From Leptasterias polaris (lineage: Eukaryota; Echinodermata; Asteroidea; Forcipulatida; Asteriidae), in the NCBI GenBank assembly GCA_037783415.1, contig JAZGTN010000027.1:5542001-5606000 (forward strand): a stretch of 64,000 nucleotides of DNA, read 5' to 3'. The notes under the pieces are model-generated. The model saw nothing but the letters and a program-made list of their open reading frames with translations, was not told where the DNA came from and ran no database searches. How positions within the stretch are numbered: position 1 is the first letter of the stretch; each line of letters starts with the position of its first letter. Of the stretch, positions 61,067 to 64,000 are shown in pieces. A program made the translations under genes and the position numbers.

Positions 61067-64000
61067 CTACCTCCATGATAACACTGACCATGGAGGTACA
61101 CTGACAGTGCATACAATTACAGGAAGTACAGTACAGCGGCCATAGTCTAGTCAGGCATGGTAGGCCTACATCCATGCACTCTTCATCGTAAATACAAACC
61201 TGCCATACCAAAAACACCGTGTGAACGAAACGGCATAGAGTGCCAGTGTTCAACTCCACTCTACGCCTCGCTAATAAGCCATAATTGCAGACAACTCCAC
61301 CGTGTTATGTTCTACAAGTGTTCGATTCCAAAGCAAGAGATGAATAGACAGAGCAGAACATTGGACATCTGAAGATTTCACAAGCTTTAACACATGTCGC
61401 CATTTTGCTTAATATAGTTGTGATCCCTACTGAAACAAAAGTCTGGTTACTTTTCTGAAAGGTCGTGAGTGTCTCAGAACATCACTGTCGTAAGGGTACC
61501 AGACGTCAATTATTTCACAACCTTCACGCAATGTTTGTCACGTGGCACGTGGAAAAAACGAAAAAACATATAAATTATACAGATCTACGTTCCTTCCTCT
61601 TATTCTTTTTGAGAATGACTTTCGCCAAAAACGCCTTTACTTTCGAGAAAGCAACTCGTTGGAAGCCAGATGTTACTGCAGGCTCCCTGATGTTGCAAGG
61701 CACGATGTTTTATGATTTAGTGTTTTATGTTGCCAATTCAATAATTCCTTGCTCTGCTGGATGGATGGTGGACGGCCTTAGTAGAAGATCATCCTTTTGA
61801 TGAATTGATCTACAGTTGACTCATTTCCTAGCGGCTAGCCGGAGGGATTCAATTTGGCATTCCTCTGTTCAGATTCTCTACTCAAAATTTGAATCTGGTG
61901 ACTCTTGATCGATTGCTTGATTTGTTTTTAATTTGAAACAATCAAGTTAATCCGTCTGAAATGGCAAGTAGGCTGAACTGCCCCTTGGCCACTCAGTGCA
62001 GGAAGACGTTTATCAGTGGAACATCCCGGAGTGCCCCTCCCCTAAATTTTTCACAATCAATTCGGAGTAATTACATTATTGAACGACCCTCAAAGCTGTA
62101 CAAACAATCAAGATGTTTCTTTAAGCAACAACCAAAAAGAAAATGAAGAAGATCTTATTGTGCTTAGAAAGACAAAAGTATAGGCCTGACCGAGGATCAT
62201 AAAATAAGTGCACGCCAAATTGAGAAAATAAAATGTATCACGAATGAAAGTGACGTAATTATTGAGAGCAATCACACTTACAATTGAAGAAATCAAACTG
62301 AAGTGTAGGCCTAAACAGAATACTTAAATTAATCTACAAGTCATGAAATCGAAATTAAATTGATAACTTTAGAGAAAGAAAAAAAGAAAAAAAATCAAAT
62401 AACAATTGCAAATTAAGAAAGCAAATTTAAATATAGAAAAACAAAATTATTGAAAGTTAAAAGAAACGTCAAAAAAACTAACGCCACTAATAAGATCTTA
62501 ATAATGGCAATTGAATAAAACAATTTTTTTATTATGTTACATTGAACATTGTTCCGTCACGAACAAAATATGATAGTAACAATGTATAAGGATGACTGAA
62601 AAACCAAGGCGAGCAGGGCCTGGGCCACCTGATGTTGACATGTAATGACTATTGGGGGTAGGAAAAGTGTATAATGTTTTGACCACCACTCAAGATCGTA
62701 AACGTTGTGTTTTAGTTTGTACCAAAGAATTATTCATGTGTAGACCATCATGTTGAATAGTTCAAACAGCTGGTTTGGGATGGTTTTAATTTATAAAGAT
62801 GCCATTTACAGATGATGCTCAATGTTTGCAAACAAATTAAAGAACGATCTAGTAATAAGCATATCCCATATCCCATGGTGTTTGAAGGTCAAAGGTCAAC
62901 TTGTTCTTCCACTGTGGCCAGTGACCCATGCCCCTCTTTTTATACTCTTAGTCTTATTAGTGCAACAATGCCCAGGTCTCAGTTTGGTTTATGTATTTAA
63001 AAAAAATTACATTAAGACCTCATGATTGGTCCCGCCAATGTGATGAAATTGGACCGCTCTCATTGTAATACGGGTTACCAAAGTGCACTACATATGAATT
63101 CGTGGGAACGATCCTTTAGTCAACTGTGGGGAATTAATACTCATTTGGTAAGAAAGAACCAAAGTGCAAGGATTAACTTATGAATTAAACAGTTTATCAC
63201 TCATTCAGAAAGTTCACCAAGAGAAGAATTAAAATGCTGCTAAAAGAAAGGAAAACATAATTCACATTTATACGGAATGATACTTTGACTTCACCAACTT
63301 ATTTTGGTTGTTTTACATTAACATGGCCCCCTACGGGTCCTCTTTCTATTTTTCTCGTTTTATTAGTTCTGTAATAAATTGATAATTGCTTACTAATTGG
63401 CTGAATAAATAAATACAAGACAAGTAATATTTTAATATTGTCGTGACCAGCACTGGTGGTAGTACGCCTATAAGTAAAGTCAATACTTTTCAAGCAACAA
63501 CGATCGACAAAGACTTAAAGAAAACAAGAAACTATAAAGAAAAACAAGAAAAAACATTTTTTGGAAAAAAAACAAGACCCTGAAGCACACAAACATAAAA
63601 CAAGTACAGGACCCACTCAACACCTTTTGCATGCTGAAAATTTCATCATAAGACACAAACAGACTGCGTACTGTTTTAAACTGCACCGTACCTATTCCCA
63701 TTCTACAAAATGATGACCTTTGAGTGCATCCTCATTACCCCCTTCCCCCACATTACATTTTGCAACATTTCAAGTTATACGCACCGGCGTCGAATCGAGC
63801 CTATACGTATTGGGATACCGCGCGAAGCGCGGCATGTCCCCGCTAGTGTAACGTATTCCCATCTATGCCTTTTCTTAACGAAAACCCTATTTGTAAAGTT
63901 GGAATTACATGTAGGCTACTGGTCATGCACAAATCGATGGGCTATGCGCTAACTATATTGAGCCTCTGTATGTTAAAAAGTTACCCATGTCATGGTAATT

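Larger units (their letters stand above)
59666..64000. other. Region upstream of EIF1AD
   Basis: Promoter and 5' UTR of EIF1AD should lie just right of 59665, but no TATA box or other core element is evident. Contains a SINE fragment (59938-60050), a G-rich tract (60360-60390), a 39-bp triplication and a 24-bp palindrome. 61100-64000 holds only short open frames that match no family I know. Confidence 0.55.

Noticed and set aside
59666..64000. A BANF1-like gene head to head with EIF1AD, as in vertebrates
   Set aside because: No frame here resembles the short BANF1 protein. It may be elsewhere or too finely split for me to see.

Overview
The window reads as intron-rich animal genomic DNA: AT-rich, short exons with GT-AG borders, and many tRNA-derived SINEs, MITEs, LINE fragments and minisatellites. 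The proteins and the repeat style fit a marine invertebrate deuterostome, most likely an echinoderm. Several repeats resemble, from memory, families I associate with sea stars; that taxon call is inference. Nothing bacterial, viral or organellar was seen.

Two protein-coding genes can be supported. (1) A novel-type protein kinase C of the epsilon/eta class (PRKCE-like), plus strand, from 5687 to 44352. Thirteen spliced coding exons give about 594 residues: pseudosubstrate, C1A, C1B, a short V3 hinge, the kinase domain and the AGC C-terminal tail with stop. The N-terminal C2 domain is absent and must lie left of the window. A second candidate hinge exon (27393-27501) has the same phases as the first (26244-26310). 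Only one of the two can be used in a given mRNA, which predicts mutually exclusive splicing of the hinge. (2) EIF1AD, an eIF1A/S1-fold RNA-binding protein, minus strand, complete in four coding exons (59665 down to 54855), 197 residues. The two genes converge tail to tail, about 10.5 kb apart.

Layout. 1-5686: PKC intron with SINE pieces, a 175-bp MITE and a weak minus-strand exon candidate. 5687-10634: pseudosubstrate and C1A exons. 10635-21633: C1B exons, SINEs, nested MITEs and a 1.8-kb minisatellite of 28-bp units. 21634-34627: hinge introns with a foldback element, a 1.8-kb minisatellite of 45-bp units and the two alternative hinge exons. 34628-41009: kinase exons separated by LINE fragments and a 68-bp tandem array that looks like an amplified retroelement end. 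41010-44352: SINE-rich last intron and terminal exon. 44353-54854: 3' flank and intergenic DNA. 54855-59665: EIF1AD, with a piggyBac-type element remnant in its first intron. 59666-64000: no gene recognised.

Exon calls rest on reading frame, splice-site phase and recalled family sequence. Homology searches and RNA evidence were not available.
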